Source of the DNA: Diplolepis rosae
Taxonomy: Eukaryota > Arthropoda > Insecta > Hymenoptera > Diplolepididae
NCBI GenBank assembly: GCA_030998225.1
Contig: JAPYXD010000754.1
Location: 7,564,001-7,628,000 of the forward strand
DNA: 64,000 nt
Direction of reading: 5' to 3'
Shown here: positions 54,180 through 64,000 of the stretch, piece after piece
How positions within the stretch are numbered: the stretch's first letter is position 1
How the letters are laid out: each line of letters opens with the position of its first letter
Notes under the pieces: model-generated
What the model was told of the DNA's origin: nothing
The model's database searches: none
Seen by the model: only the letters and a program-made list of their open reading frames with translations
Made by a program: the position numbers and the translations under genes

Positions 54180-54552
54180 AATTTGTTATCAAGCTGTGGA
54201 AAAAATAATGTATTTAAATTATTAACGTAACCAAGCTGTTTTGCATGTCTTTCAACGCATGTGTGTGATATGTTAAACTTCTCTGCGATATCTCGTGTCG
54301 TACTACGCCGGTTATTTTCTATCATTGCTTTAATTTGTCATCGTCAACTTTAGTTAGGCGTCCAGAGGGTGGTGCATCTTTGAGGGGAAAATCTCCGGAA
54401 CGAAAACGAGCAAACCAATTCTGGCACTGGCGTTCTGTTAATGATTTTTCACCATAAACATCATAAAACTTTTTCAGAGCTTGCACTGCGTTTTTACCTT
54501 TTCGGAAGTAATAAAGTGAAATGTGAAGAAAATGGCCGTCTGCAATTTCCAT
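54180..54552 (-). pseudogene. mariner transposase, N-terminal fragment
   Basis: FRKGKNAVQALKKFYDVYGE, QNWFARFRSGDFPLKDAP and SGRLTKVDDDKLKQ, then a one-base shift into IENNRRSTTRDIAEKFNIS. This is the bipartite HTH of mariner proteins. The catalytic domain is absent. Confidence 0.7.
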
Positions 54553-55654
54553 TTCAAATCAATGCAAACCAATAAATAAACAACAAAACTTGAAACTACA
54601 CTATAAAAAAGATTTTTGCGAGTATGCAATATGGAATTGACTTATTTGACGGTATGTACTCAAAATACTAAAAATATAATAATATAATAATAAAAATATC
54701 TATGCTTATCAGGTGTATTTTTGAATATTTCCAGAAAAAAAGAAAAGTCTTGGTGATAAATGTAATAAACTGTAATATAAATGTTAAAATGTTGCTGTTG
54801 AGTTTCATTTATAAAAAATGCGTTAAAATACACATGTAGTATTGATCACAATAAGGAACTGCGCAAAATTATACATACTGATTAATTGTAATTATATAAA
54901 ATTTTCATACATATTGTTTAAAAAGGGAGAATTTTACTAATCTATAGTAATGTGTGAATTATCAAAATTTCCAAAAAAACTTATGCAATTTTAATGTTCG
55001 ATAACCGACTTTACTCAAAAATAATGAAAACTCCAGATTGGAGAAATTAAATATTAAATTTTTCATTTCAAATTCTGTAAAATTACACAATTAAGTAATT
55101 TTTCAATAATTGACCAATTATTTTCGCATTAATTTGTAATAAAAGCCATCAAACTCATTGATTACTGTTTCAAATTCGAGCGCGCTTCATCCTGTAGTAG
55201 TGGGGGAAGAGGGGTCGATCGTCTGCTCGTTATGGGGAACCGTGACGCGCTCGTAAAAGGGAGGCCTTGTTACAGGGAATCTCGTTATAGGGAATCTCGA
55301 GTGTATCTTTTGCTGAATGATCTATGAAATGTCAGCTGTCAAATACCATATACGGTCTGAAGTTTCCAACTTCGAACGACTAAAGTCATCTAGCATCTAA
55401 CGATAGGAAAAAAATGTTTTCCATTAAATTGCAATCTTTATTTGACTCTTTAAGTATTTATTTTGGTGAACTTCGGCAATCATCGCGCTGCGCCAATCAC
55501 TCGGGATCCAATTGCGGACTTCCACTTTCATTTTATTCTTGTTTTCTGGCATTTATTTCGAAATAACTTCCCGAGATATACGGTAAGATACGATTTTCAA
55601 AGAAAAATGAATGTTCTTATGAAATTTCCCAACTGTTCCATAGTTATCAAAATT
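54553..55654. other. Spacer; holds the empty site of the fold-back element
   Basis: 54790-55005 is the inverted homolog of 36470-36607 plus 37881-37930. 55180-55310 shares CGTTATAGGGAATCTCGAGT with 38080-38105. No gene. Confidence 0.5.
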
Positions 55655-55772
55655 TAATACGGTAAGGCCCAAAATGGCAGAGGACTTTTTGATCGGGAGG
55701 AGTCTAATCTATCGATATATGAAATAAAAAAAGGACACTTAACCACCCCCTCTCCCACTACCGGACTACCTT
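55655..55772 (-). mobile_element. Short MITE, inverted copy of 27707-27828
   Basis: GGTAAGGCCCAAAATGGCAG to CCACTACCGGACTACCTTAA. Non-coding. Confidence 0.5.
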
Positions 55773-56908
55773 AAGTTTATGCCACGAAGAAATCTCTTTA
55801 TTCTGTAAATTTACCAGTCATTCCTGTGAAGCTTTCTGATAAGTTTATTTTATTGACAGAAATTTGGTAAATTGTACTAAGATATCTGTACGATCTACAG
55901 GCTCAAGATATTGACACGACATTCAAAATGATAAGAATGGATCAAACATGACTTCTTGATAATTTAAATTATTAGGGGAAATCTAATATTTTTTTTATAA
56001 ACGTTTATTTAAATGATTTACATATATGATTTAAGATCTATAGAATTTATATATATTTTTTCAATAGTCTAAACTTTTTATTATTCTTACTAAACATATT
56101 TAAATCGATACGTTAACAGGTTTTTTAGCGTCATAAGTTCAAGCTAATCCAAAATAAATAGTTAACGATTCTGTCAATAACAAGATGTTTATCGACATTA
56201 AAGCCGATCTTACGTCATATTTTCCAGAAACATGTGTGGAGTTGATGCTTTAGTTACTATCTTAAATGTAAGTCAATATTCTCAAATACAATTTGAACGT
56301 AATAAGTTTTTTTTATAATATAGGTGTGCAATTTTGTTATTTGATACGGTAAAACAATACAGATTATACAACATATGTAATTTATTACCATTACAGTACG
56401 ATGAAGATTATGGAACTCTAAAAGTGGTTGGATCTAAAATTTTTTTACTCAACGAATTATTTTTAAAATGATAAGAATTTATTCAAGAATCTTTACAATA
56501 GAATTTCAAGACTGAAATGATAATTGAAAAAATTAGGTTGACTTGTCAAAGATAAGGTTATGTAATTCAATATGAAATTATTTTATTTTTACTATTAGGA
56601 ACGATAGACTTATGCTCGCATACACTAGGCTGCTAAATTTCAGCAGAAATCGTCCGTTATATTTGACGAATTGAGCTTTTGGATAGTGTAAGAGCATACG
56701 AAATTATTTGACCATCTTTGGAGGGCACATAATCTTGACCATTTTTTGAACTTTTATTTTCCAAAACATATATTTTAATAGAAAATTTAAAAATGCAGTT
56801 TTTTCCTCCCGTTGAAAAAATTTGTATCTAATGTTAGAATAACACCATTACAAAAATTATCTTACCCTCGTTCTCTGTTGGAAATAAAGTATGTTTTTGA
56901 TATGATCC
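55773..56908. other. SPH copy 5 3' flank
   Basis: 56330-56908 is a diverged version of the 3' flanks of copies 2-4 (GATAGTGTAAG, ATTTGACCATC). 55773-56330 shows nothing I can name. Confidence 0.4.
56381..56386 (-). terminator. Candidate poly(A) signal, SPH copy 5
   Basis: AATAAA in the same GGTAATAAATTA context, about 520 nt past the copy 5 stop. Confidence 0.25.
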
Positions 56909-57055
56909 TTAACATTTAAGACGTTTTTGTGCCTCTTTGATGTATTTTGCGTGGTGGGCAATATTTACATACATTGAATACGAATGCTCATCTGGGCCAT
57001 ATAAGAAAAGTCCCTTGATAATATTTTCATCTAATAAAGGGCATCCAATATCAAA
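56909..57055 (-). CDS. SPH copy 5 exon 4
   Basis: 147 nt, acceptor TTTCAG. It starts FDIGCP, ends RLKC-stop and is open throughout. Copy 5 also has Ile at the catalytic Ser position. It is the most divergent exon 4 of the array. Confidence 0.78.
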   Translation of the reverse strand, partial: FDIGCPLLDENIIKGLFLYGPDEHSYSMYVNIAHHAKYIKEAQKRLKC

Positions 57056-57549
57056 CTGAAAATATCGTTGAATTAGTTTTTAAATTTAAAAAAAATGTAT
57101 TATTTTTTACTTTTCTACATTTTTATCGAATGAAAAAGTTAAGATTGGTATAAAATTTGACACCCTATATTTTCAGTAAATTTTCATGCTTCAAGACTAG
57201 AATAAAAAAAATTAAGGTTTCTTTAATCAGTCGTCAACGTTTTTGTCGTTTACTGTAATAGATACTATAACTTTTAAATAAATTGTTTGATCGGATTAGA
57301 ACTTGACACAATGTATCCAATAACAATTTTAAATATTAGTTGTCGGCAAGATGTATTTGCATCGAAAGCTAAATCCTGACGACAAATATATAGGGAAATA
57401 TGTAACCTATTCAATATCTCTATTAAAAATGCTTTTTCAAACATACGTAAGCTTGAAAATTAGTTTTTACTTTTCAAAAGCTATTGAACAAAATAAAAAA
57501 TATAATATTTATTTTGCGATGAATTCTATTTTATTTTATTGAATCCCTA

Positions 57550-58005
57550 GGAGAAATTAACAATCGGACCAACGTCGATCAAACGCTGAATACCAACTTC
57601 CGACTGTCGGCGGACAGACAAAATGATAACGATGTATATATTTTCAATGCTGGCTGTCAACATTTCTAAAATACTAGTCATATACTTTCATTTATACAAG
57701 CACTGGTATTTTAAAGCGTTAATTATCAGAGTCGATTAGACGCTGGTTGGACCTCGCACATTTACTGTTAGAAAATTACTTTTTTTACAGTCGGAAAAAG
57801 GTTGGGCCTGCTGTACATCCAACCTTGTACGCTGGTATTTTACTGTCAACTACTGAGGCTGAATGGAAACTGGCTTGACCTCGTACATTCAGTATCGGAA
57901 AATTACTTTTTGCACAATCGCAATAAGGTTGGGCCAATTGTTTCCCAACATTGTACCAAATTCATTGATTTCATGATTTCTATTTGGGATAGCTCATGAA
58001 AAATT
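57550..58005. repeat. GGACCAACGTCGAT repeat, unit 1
   Basis: AATCGGACCAACGTCGATCA, CCGACTGTCGGCGGACAG, then the GGTTGGGCC...TTGTAC...GCTGGTATTTTAC series. Unit 2 begins at 58127 with the same order. Confidence 0.6.
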
Positions 58006-58126
58006 TAAAGTAATGTCAAAATCTCCTTATGTTGACAAGTAATCTTTCACGTAGATATAAGAAAAAAGTGTTGTCCTATGTATTTAGTTATAATGTTTGT
58101 CTACCGATGCATACCCAAGCAGAAAT

Positions 58127-59112
58127 TCACAATCGGACCAACGTCGATCCAACGTTGAATACCAACTTCCGACTGTCGGCGGACAGTCAAAATGACAACG
58201 ATGTACTGCATTGGTACAATACCAGTTTCCAACGTTTTATCAATACTGGTAACCAACATACTTTCAACGCTGTCAACATTTCTAAAATACTGGTTATATA
58301 CTTTTATCATTAATTCCATGTTTTACGGTTAAAGACATTTTTTAAAGAAGACTAGACTCTAAAAACAGACTATTGACTCTCAAACGATTCCCTACACTAT
58401 TAAAGGATTTTCTATTCAAAATTGGCATAAAAGGAAATCCTTTAACAGTTGAACGATTATCCTTTCAAATGCTAACCTTTTACTGTCCAAGTATTTCCTT
58501 TGGTCTTAAAGTGGAATCCTTTCTCGTACAAAAAATAATAATTTTGAGGATGAAAGAAAACAAATTGTTGGATATAACCTATCTAATATAAATATTAGAA
58601 ATGTACACAAGCACAACTTTGACGAATGCCAATATCAAATCGGTTATCATCAATACTACAATAACAGTAAAACGATTCTGTTGATAGACAAAAGAAATCT
58701 GCTTAATTTCAATGGATGCATTCTGAAAGGAACCTAACTTCACTATCAATAGACTTTTTTTAGAGTGTACCAGTGTCGAACCAACTTTGTACAAACACTG
58801 GTATTTTACAGTGTCGATTATCAGAGTGAATTAGACACTGGGTGGAGCTTGTACATTTGCTGTCGAAAAATAACTTTTTCCACAGTCAAAAGAAGGTTGG
58901 GCCTGTTGTACATCCAAAATTGTACAAACGCTGGTATTTTACAGTCGACTACCGAGGTTGAATAGACACTGGCTAGACCTCGTACATTCAGTATCGGAAA
59001 ATTACTTTTTCCAAAGTCGGAATAAAGTTGGGTCAATTGTTTCCCAACATTGTACCAACGTTGGTGATCAACAGTCGATCTCCTACATCGGACCAACATT
59101 TAACCGATCGTC
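58127..59112. repeat. GGACCAACGTCGAT repeat, unit 2 (interrupted)
   Basis: Same as unit 1 but interrupted by the MITE at 58353-58767. The right end holds ACCAACGTTGGT, a palindrome, and CCTACATCGGACCAAC. The internal GTACATTCAGTATCGGAAAA block repeats at 57885, 58850 and 58985. Confidence 0.55.
58353..58767. mobile_element. MITE with CTCTAAAAA ends
   Basis: Left ACTCTAAAAACAGACTATTG and right CAATAGACTTTTTTTAGAGT are inverted. 415 bp, no coding sequence beyond a short open frame. Confidence 0.6.
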
Positions 59113-59186
59113 ACAGTCGGCAGAGTGTCATAATATACTATAATATACAAAAGGCACTTGTTTCAGATTCTTATGTATTCAGTTAC

Positions 59187-59238
59187 CCAATTTGTCGAAT
59201 TATCTACTCCTTCAGCACAAAAATGCTCTTTCATATGA
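59187..59238 (-). pseudogene. SPH copy 5 exon 3, 3' part only
   Basis: The last 17 codons of exon 3 (HMKEHFC to STNW) and the GTAACT donor are present and in frame. Homology to the other copies breaks at about 59238, where a 142-bp tandem repeat begins. No exon 1 or 2 is visible from 59239 to 64000. The gene is either disrupted or has its 5' exons outside the window. Confidence 0.6.
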
Positions 59239-59725
59239 TTTGTTGCTAAAGTTGATAAATAATGTCGGATGACAAGATAACATCTGTCAACATCACAAGC
59301 AATGTATTATGATGAAGATTCGGAAGAAATTCGGCTCGTTTTTGCCTACAATTGCCCATATGGTGCATTTGTTTATATTATTTGTTGCTAAAGTTGATAA
59401 ATAATGTCGGATGACAAGATAACATCTGTCAACGTCACAAGCAATGTATTATGATGAAGATTCGGAAGAAATTCGGCTCGTTTTTGCCTACAAATGCCCA
59501 TATGGTGGATTTGTTTATATTATTTGTTGCTAAAGTTGATAAATAATGTCGGATGACAAGATAACATCTGTCAACATCACAAGCAATGTATTATGATGAA
59601 GATTTGGAAGAAATTCGGCTCGTTTTTGCCTACAAATGCCCATACTGTGCATTTGTGTATATTATTTGTTGTTAAAGTTAACAAATAATGACGGATGACG
59701 AATTTTCATGATGAGATATCATCTT
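59239..59725. repeat. 142-bp tandem repeat, ~3.4 units
   Basis: TTTGTTGCTAAAGTTGATAA begins at 59239, 59381, 59523 and, mutated, 59665: an exact 142-bp period. Units 1-3 are nearly identical. It abuts the broken exon 3 of SPH copy 5. Confidence 0.9.
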
Positions 59726-60229
59726 AGAGATGGGAACGATTAATTCCGATGCTTAATTGGATTGCACAAATGACCAATCCATTCCGTTGACTAATTGTTA
59801 TATCTATTTGTTTATAACAAATGAATTCATATGTCAATAAAATTATTCTATTCTATATACTCCTACGCATCGAAGCTGGGGTGTGACAGGCCTAGGAAAA
59901 ATTTACTCGAAGAAATAAAAAACAAAATTCGAAAAATCGACATTTTTTCCGCTATTTACATTAACATAAAAGTTGTAACAACAAATTCAAAAATCGGCCT
60001 TCAGCGATCTCTTCAAAATTTAATGTTGGATTCTTCAAAAAAAAAAAAAATCTCAAATCGGTCAAGAATTCAGCTCAGAAAATGATTTTGAACCTCGTTT
60101 TTCTATTTCACGCCACTGTGCAACGCACTGAAATGTAGCCTATGTGCTGAACGAAACGATGGCAGCTGGGCGGACCATGTTCAAGTGCAAGGCTTACAAT
60201 GAGCTAGGCAATAAAAAACTGCCTGAAGT
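59726..60229. other. AT-rich gap with one small ORF
   Basis: An 84-codon plus-strand frame at 59831-60085 (Lys-rich) has no recognisable domain. Confidence 0.3.
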
Positions 60230-61020
60230 TAAGGCGAAAATTTTTCAGAACAAAATGAACACCAGGATTTTTCCTTGCAAACAAGGCAAACAAGGTGGCA
60301 TAAAAGGCCTTGAATAAAGCTATCAAGGAGGCTAAAAGCAGGTGCTGGAAAGAACTGCTGATATAGCTCGATGGGGACATATAATATCAATGGAGTATGA
60401 ATCACCATTCACAGTGGAAGAACTGCGTGCGGCGGTCAAGTCGATGGCCAACAAAAAAGCACCAGGTTCAGATGCAATAGCAACTGAGGTGATCAAAGTC
60501 GTAGCAAAGGTGTACCCATATGTGCTACTGAATATGTTCAACATCTGCCTTCGGGTTGGAATTTTCAGTTCAAGATTAAAACAGCAGAAGCTGGTACTGC
60601 TCGACAAAGGTAAAGATCATCATATAGGCCGATATGTCTCCTTGACAGCTCTCCAAAAGCGCCGGAAAAGCTCATATGCGCCAGGCTACGTACAGCAGTG
60701 GAGGCAGTAAGAGGACTTGCCGAAAACCAGTATGATTTCCGAGAGGGCAGATCTATAATAGAATAGCACGAAATATTGAAAGCCCCACAAAAGGCGTGGC
60801 GCGGAAGCAGCAGAAATAAAAGCGTCTGTGTTTTGGTCACCCTCGACGTTAGGAATACCTTCAATTCTATAAAATTGGTCGACATTCCTGACGTTCAGGT
60901 GAAGCGGTTCAAGGTACCATCCTACATCAGACGTATGATTAGTGATTACCTGAACTACAGAAGACTACTCTATGACACTACGGAAGGTCCATGCAGGAAG
61001 ATTATCGCGGGCTAGAGTAG
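60230..61020 (+). pseudogene. LINE reverse transcriptase fragment
   Basis: LNKAIKEAKSRCWKELL, then TVEELRAAVKSMANKKAPGS, KQQKLVLLDKGK, GLAENQYDFREGRS and LVTLDVRNTFNS in shifting frames. These are the N-terminal half of a Jockey/R1-type RT. The catalytic YADD region is missing and the fragment ends at about 61017. Not the same family as the LINE at 6165. Confidence 0.72.
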
Positions 61021-61135
61021 CATACCGAGACGAGTATTTCTTATCTCTCATTATGTTTTTCTCGATTTATGAGAAAATCTTTCGAGCAGAAAAGGCAATC
61101 TAAAGGAAATGCGGCCGCGGAAGAGGAAAAGTATT

Positions 61136-61580
61136 TTATGTGCCACCGGCGCGCAAACTCGTTTTTTCGCTACAGTTAACAGTAGCGCAATGTAGTACAT
61201 TGCGCTACAGAGGAATGAAATGTAAAAATTGAACTGCGCATGCGCCAACATCCATGAAGCGAAGCACAAACTTCATCTTATTCTTCTTCTTCTTCTTCTT
61301 CTCCGTACAGCATTAGCACCTTACTGGCAAAGCCTTGTACATTTGAACTGCGCATGCGTCTACTAAAATCCATTACTACTACACAAGATCGATAAAATCA
61401 AAATGGCCGGGACTAGTCGTGACATATCAAGTGTAATGACTAGCGCCGCAAACAACTACAATACTAGATTAGATTCGAGTGTACGCATAAAAACTCGTAT
61501 ATGCACCGGAGTCACATAAAATAGAATACGTGCCAATGCATACAATGAGGGTTATTGCGTGACGAGCGACAATGCTCGCA
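61136..61580 (+). repeat. GGCGCGCAAACTCG-family repeat (third copy)
   Basis: Same blocks as 14160-14605, including GTGCCACCGGCGCGCAAAC, (TTC)n and ACAATGCTCGCAG. Confidence 0.65.
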
Positions 61581-61919
61581 GAACTGATCGCGCCTCAGCT
61601 TCGTTTCGGCTTTGCCTCAGCTTCGTTTTGTGCAATGAATAAAATCAAATTTTTGAATCATTTATTATTTTTATTATTTACATTGAACCTCATTGCCTAT
61701 TTATTATCATTAATTCGAAAATTGAAAGTCATATGTTTTAAAAGAATTACAAATTGAATTGAGATATGAACTTATAAAAGAGTGTGATAGAAACCAAAAG
61801 TTGTAGACTATAGGACAAAATTCTTGTATAGATTTTATTGAACAATTTTGAAAAGCAATAATTTTTTTAAAAAGAACACAAAATTTGTCAATTAAAAAAT
61901 TTTACGAAGGAACAGAATC
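61581..61919. other. AT-rich gap
   Basis: CTCAGCTTCGTTT is repeated twice at 61594-61628. One 61-codon hydrophobic open frame, not recognised. Confidence 0.3.
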
Positions 61920-63420
61920 ATGAGCACAGACCCATTTCGAGACGCAGAAGAAGCAACACTCGACCATTAACAGATTATTAAGATATTTTTTATGAAAATG
62001 ATCAGAAGCAGGCAAAATGTAAGCTCTCTACTTCGGTTAAACCACTCAAGACTTTAATTCTCAAAATGACTGATGGTAATACCTCTGGTGTTATGCGTCA
62101 TCTCAAGAAAAACTATCCAGCGGATTACCAACAGATTTATCCCGTACAAGCGGAAAGTGTATCAAAAACGAATGTAATTATTCGTTGTCTTAATACGTAT
62201 TGGTGAACCAAGCATTATTTCCTAAATGTACCCACTTTCTAAATACTCTCAATCTAAATAAGTAAATACTCACTGATTCAATTTAAGATATTATTCGGAC
62301 GATAAAAAAAGTTTTTGAGAAATTTAATTGATTACTGCTTCAAGAATTGCAATATTATCATCAATGTTATCGTTTGAAATGGCCAAAAAATCAAAAAATA
62401 ATTTTTGAAAAAATACATTTTATTAAAAATTGACTAAAATTGATAATTATCTTCATTCTCTTGCAATTGATTTCTATCCTTATCATGGTGAACTTACAGG
62501 AAAAGACATTGCTAACTGTTTCTACCAAATTGTTATTCACTATACAATGGAAGAAAAAATAATGGGAATGACCGTTAACAACGCCTCTGCGAATGAAAAA
62601 TTCATAGTAGAATTGAGAGCACTATTGCACACTTTTGCATCCGTTAATCAACATTTTCGCTGTGTTGCACATATCTCGAGTCTTGCTGTTCTAGACATGC
62701 TCAAAATATCAAAAATTGATGACGTGGACAATCAAAATGAGGAAAACAAAGAAGAAAATGAAGAAAATAGCTGTGAAGATCAAGAAGAAAGTGAAGAAAT
62801 AGAAGATATTGAATCGATGCCTGCTACTTCACCTTTATCAAAACTGTGAAGTTTATTTAAAATCTTAAAACGCTCTAAATAATGCAGAATTAAACTGAAC
62901 ACTTGCTGTGAAGCATGCAGCATTAAAATTTTGTCACCCAATATTGACGTCAGTACTAGATGGAACTCAACACAAGACATGATTAATCTAGGTACTCGAA
63001 TGCAACCTACTATACATTTATTGTGCGATCATAATCCAGCATTGGAGATCTTCAAAATAACAGAATATGAGTGGAGGCTTTTGAATGAAACTAACAAATA
63101 TCTGCGACAGTTCAAAGTTTTGACAAATATGTTCAGTGGAGAAAAATACCCTACGATAAACGTAGTGGTTTATTAGTTTCAAAATGCTTCTTGATAAATT
63201 AGAGGACTCTATTACCACACTTTGCAATAAGTCTGAGCTAAGTTTGATACAAGTAAATATTTTAGAATCACTACAATCTACGCACTCAAAAATGCTGAAA
63301 GATCATAAAATAATGAATTGGACCTATTGTTCTGTATTAATAATCGACTCACGTCACGAAATGGAAACCTTTTAGACAACTACATGGGGTCATGAAATGG
63401 AAGAATCATCGGTGGAAAAA
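61920..63420 (+). pseudogene. hAT-type transposase, degenerate
   Basis: Frames read KIMGMTVNNASANEKFI, then HFRCVAHISSLAVLDML (hAT C/S-RCxAHxLNL site), an acidic EENKEENEENSCEDQEE spacer and DVSTRWNSTQDMI (TRWNST motif). These are followed by EWRLLNETNKYLRQFKVLT and GEKYPTINVV. This is the ZBED-like order of hAT proteins. Stops and shifts occur throughout; the BED finger and C-terminal dimerisation region are not recognisable. Confidence 0.78.
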
Positions 63421-63463
63421 TTCAAAATAGTTTTCAGGAACGATTATTTCAGTATCACAAATA

Positions 63464-63708
63464 TTAAGCGGTCCTATTCTTGAACAAATAAAGATATCAC
63501 GTTGATATTTGATGGACTGATAGAAAACATCATATGGTAGGTCTATTATGTGCAATTGATGAATAATTTTGAAAAAAAAAATTTTTAAATTGTTTTTTCA
63601 AAATTTTTAGACATTCGCGAATAGCAGACCTACCTTACCATGTTTTCTATTAGTTCCACAACTCTCAACGCGATGTAATAATTTGTTTAAAAATAAGACC
63701 GCTTAATA
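63464..63708. mobile_element. MITE with TTAAGCGGTC ends
   Basis: ATTAAGCGGTCCTATTCTTG and CAAGAATAGG-type right end GACCGCTTAAT. About 85-bp inverted arms with GGTAGGTCTA/TAGCAGACCTACC inside. Non-coding. Confidence 0.7.
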
Positions 63709-64000
63709 TTTTCATTTCGGTCGGTTTCAGGCTGGCCTGTCGACTCTATCTGTAATATTTCTATGCGTAAAACGCCCATGACTATAAAGTAATGCGAATG
63801 CTGGAATGCGCGTCCTTTCGGGAAGCAGACCCGAATAGGAAATTTTAGTGAGGCCGCGAATGATTGCCAAGCAGGCAAATGAAGAAGATTGCTGAGGTCC
63901 GGCAAATTGTGCCCATAGGCAATGATCTTGAAGTAATGCTATCGCGGTTCCAGGGTCATTGCCTGACGTGGAAACAGGGTAGTTTTGAGTTTAGTGGGTT
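63709..64000. other. Right edge, nothing recognised
   Basis: Slightly GC-richer than its neighbours. A short minus-strand frame at 63905-63687 is not convincing. Could be the start of another repeat. Confidence 0.3.

Larger units (their letters stand above)
57056..59186 (-). other. SPH copy 5 intron 3
   Basis: 57340-57540 and 58010-58115 are collinear with copy 2 intron 3. Between them are two runs of the GGACCAACGTCGAT repeat and a MITE. Confidence 0.5.

Noticed and set aside
57802..59143. Several 60-90-codon ORFs
   Set aside because: Repeated translations of the GGACCAACGTCGAT element, in different frames for each unit.

Overview
This is a eukaryotic, AT-rich, repeat-dense window, most probably from an insect. 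The basis is the transposon content (R1-type LINEs, mariner, Tc1, Ty3/gypsy, hAT) plus small intron-split genes for secreted S1-family proteins. A hymenopteran is my best guess, but the sequence does not prove it. There are no operons, ribosome binding sites, CRISPR arrays or bacterial genes.

The only convincing host genes are a head-to-tail tandem array of serine-protease-homolog (SPH) genes, all on the minus strand. I number the copies by position. Copy 1 has exon 1 at 5265-5322, with the rest off the left edge. Copy 2 spans 9291-24543, copy 3 spans 27341-33857 and copy 4 spans 42319-51713; each of these three has 4 exons and is open throughout. Copy 5 has exon 4 at 56909-57055 and a broken exon 3 at 59187-59238. 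Exon lengths (58, 311-314, 252, 147), intron phases (1,0,0) and GT-AG borders agree in every copy present. Each full gene encodes a 255-256 residue secreted protein with a signal peptide and one chymotrypsin-fold domain. All three catalytic positions are replaced in every intact copy: His by Gln or Ala, Asp by Asn, Ser by Ile. Most ORF finders miss the array because the exons are short and lie far apart.

The introns and spacers are full of transposons, and comparing paralogs shows several insertions against empty sites. Intron 1 of copy 2 (12.9 kb) holds a CCCGTGCA-ended element that contains a 6.9-kb Ty3/gypsy element, itself split by another repeat; a mariner lies further along. Intron 1 of copy 3 holds a nearly intact Tc1-like element. 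Intron 1 of copy 4 holds a 3.57-kb TIR transposon split by a 5'-truncated R1-type LINE (12-bp target duplication) and by a satellite-like TCGAATGT element. Intron 3 of copy 4 holds a higher-order tandem repeat. The spacers hold another R1-type LINE, mariners, a 1.27-kb fold-back element with an empty site elsewhere in the window, and many MITEs.

The right end (59.2-64 kb) has a 142-bp tandem repeat, a LINE reverse-transcriptase fragment, a degenerate hAT transposase and a MITE. The left end (1-5.2 kb) is the distal part of copy 1 intron 1: a MITE, a long-TIR element, a mariner remnant, a tRNA-like SINE and a 293-base poly-T run.

Main observation: a rapidly diverging family of secreted, catalytically dead serine-protease homologs. 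By eye, parts of their introns look better conserved than their exons, as would be expected for accelerated protein change or gene conversion. A role as venom, salivary, immune or reproductive secreted factors is inference only.
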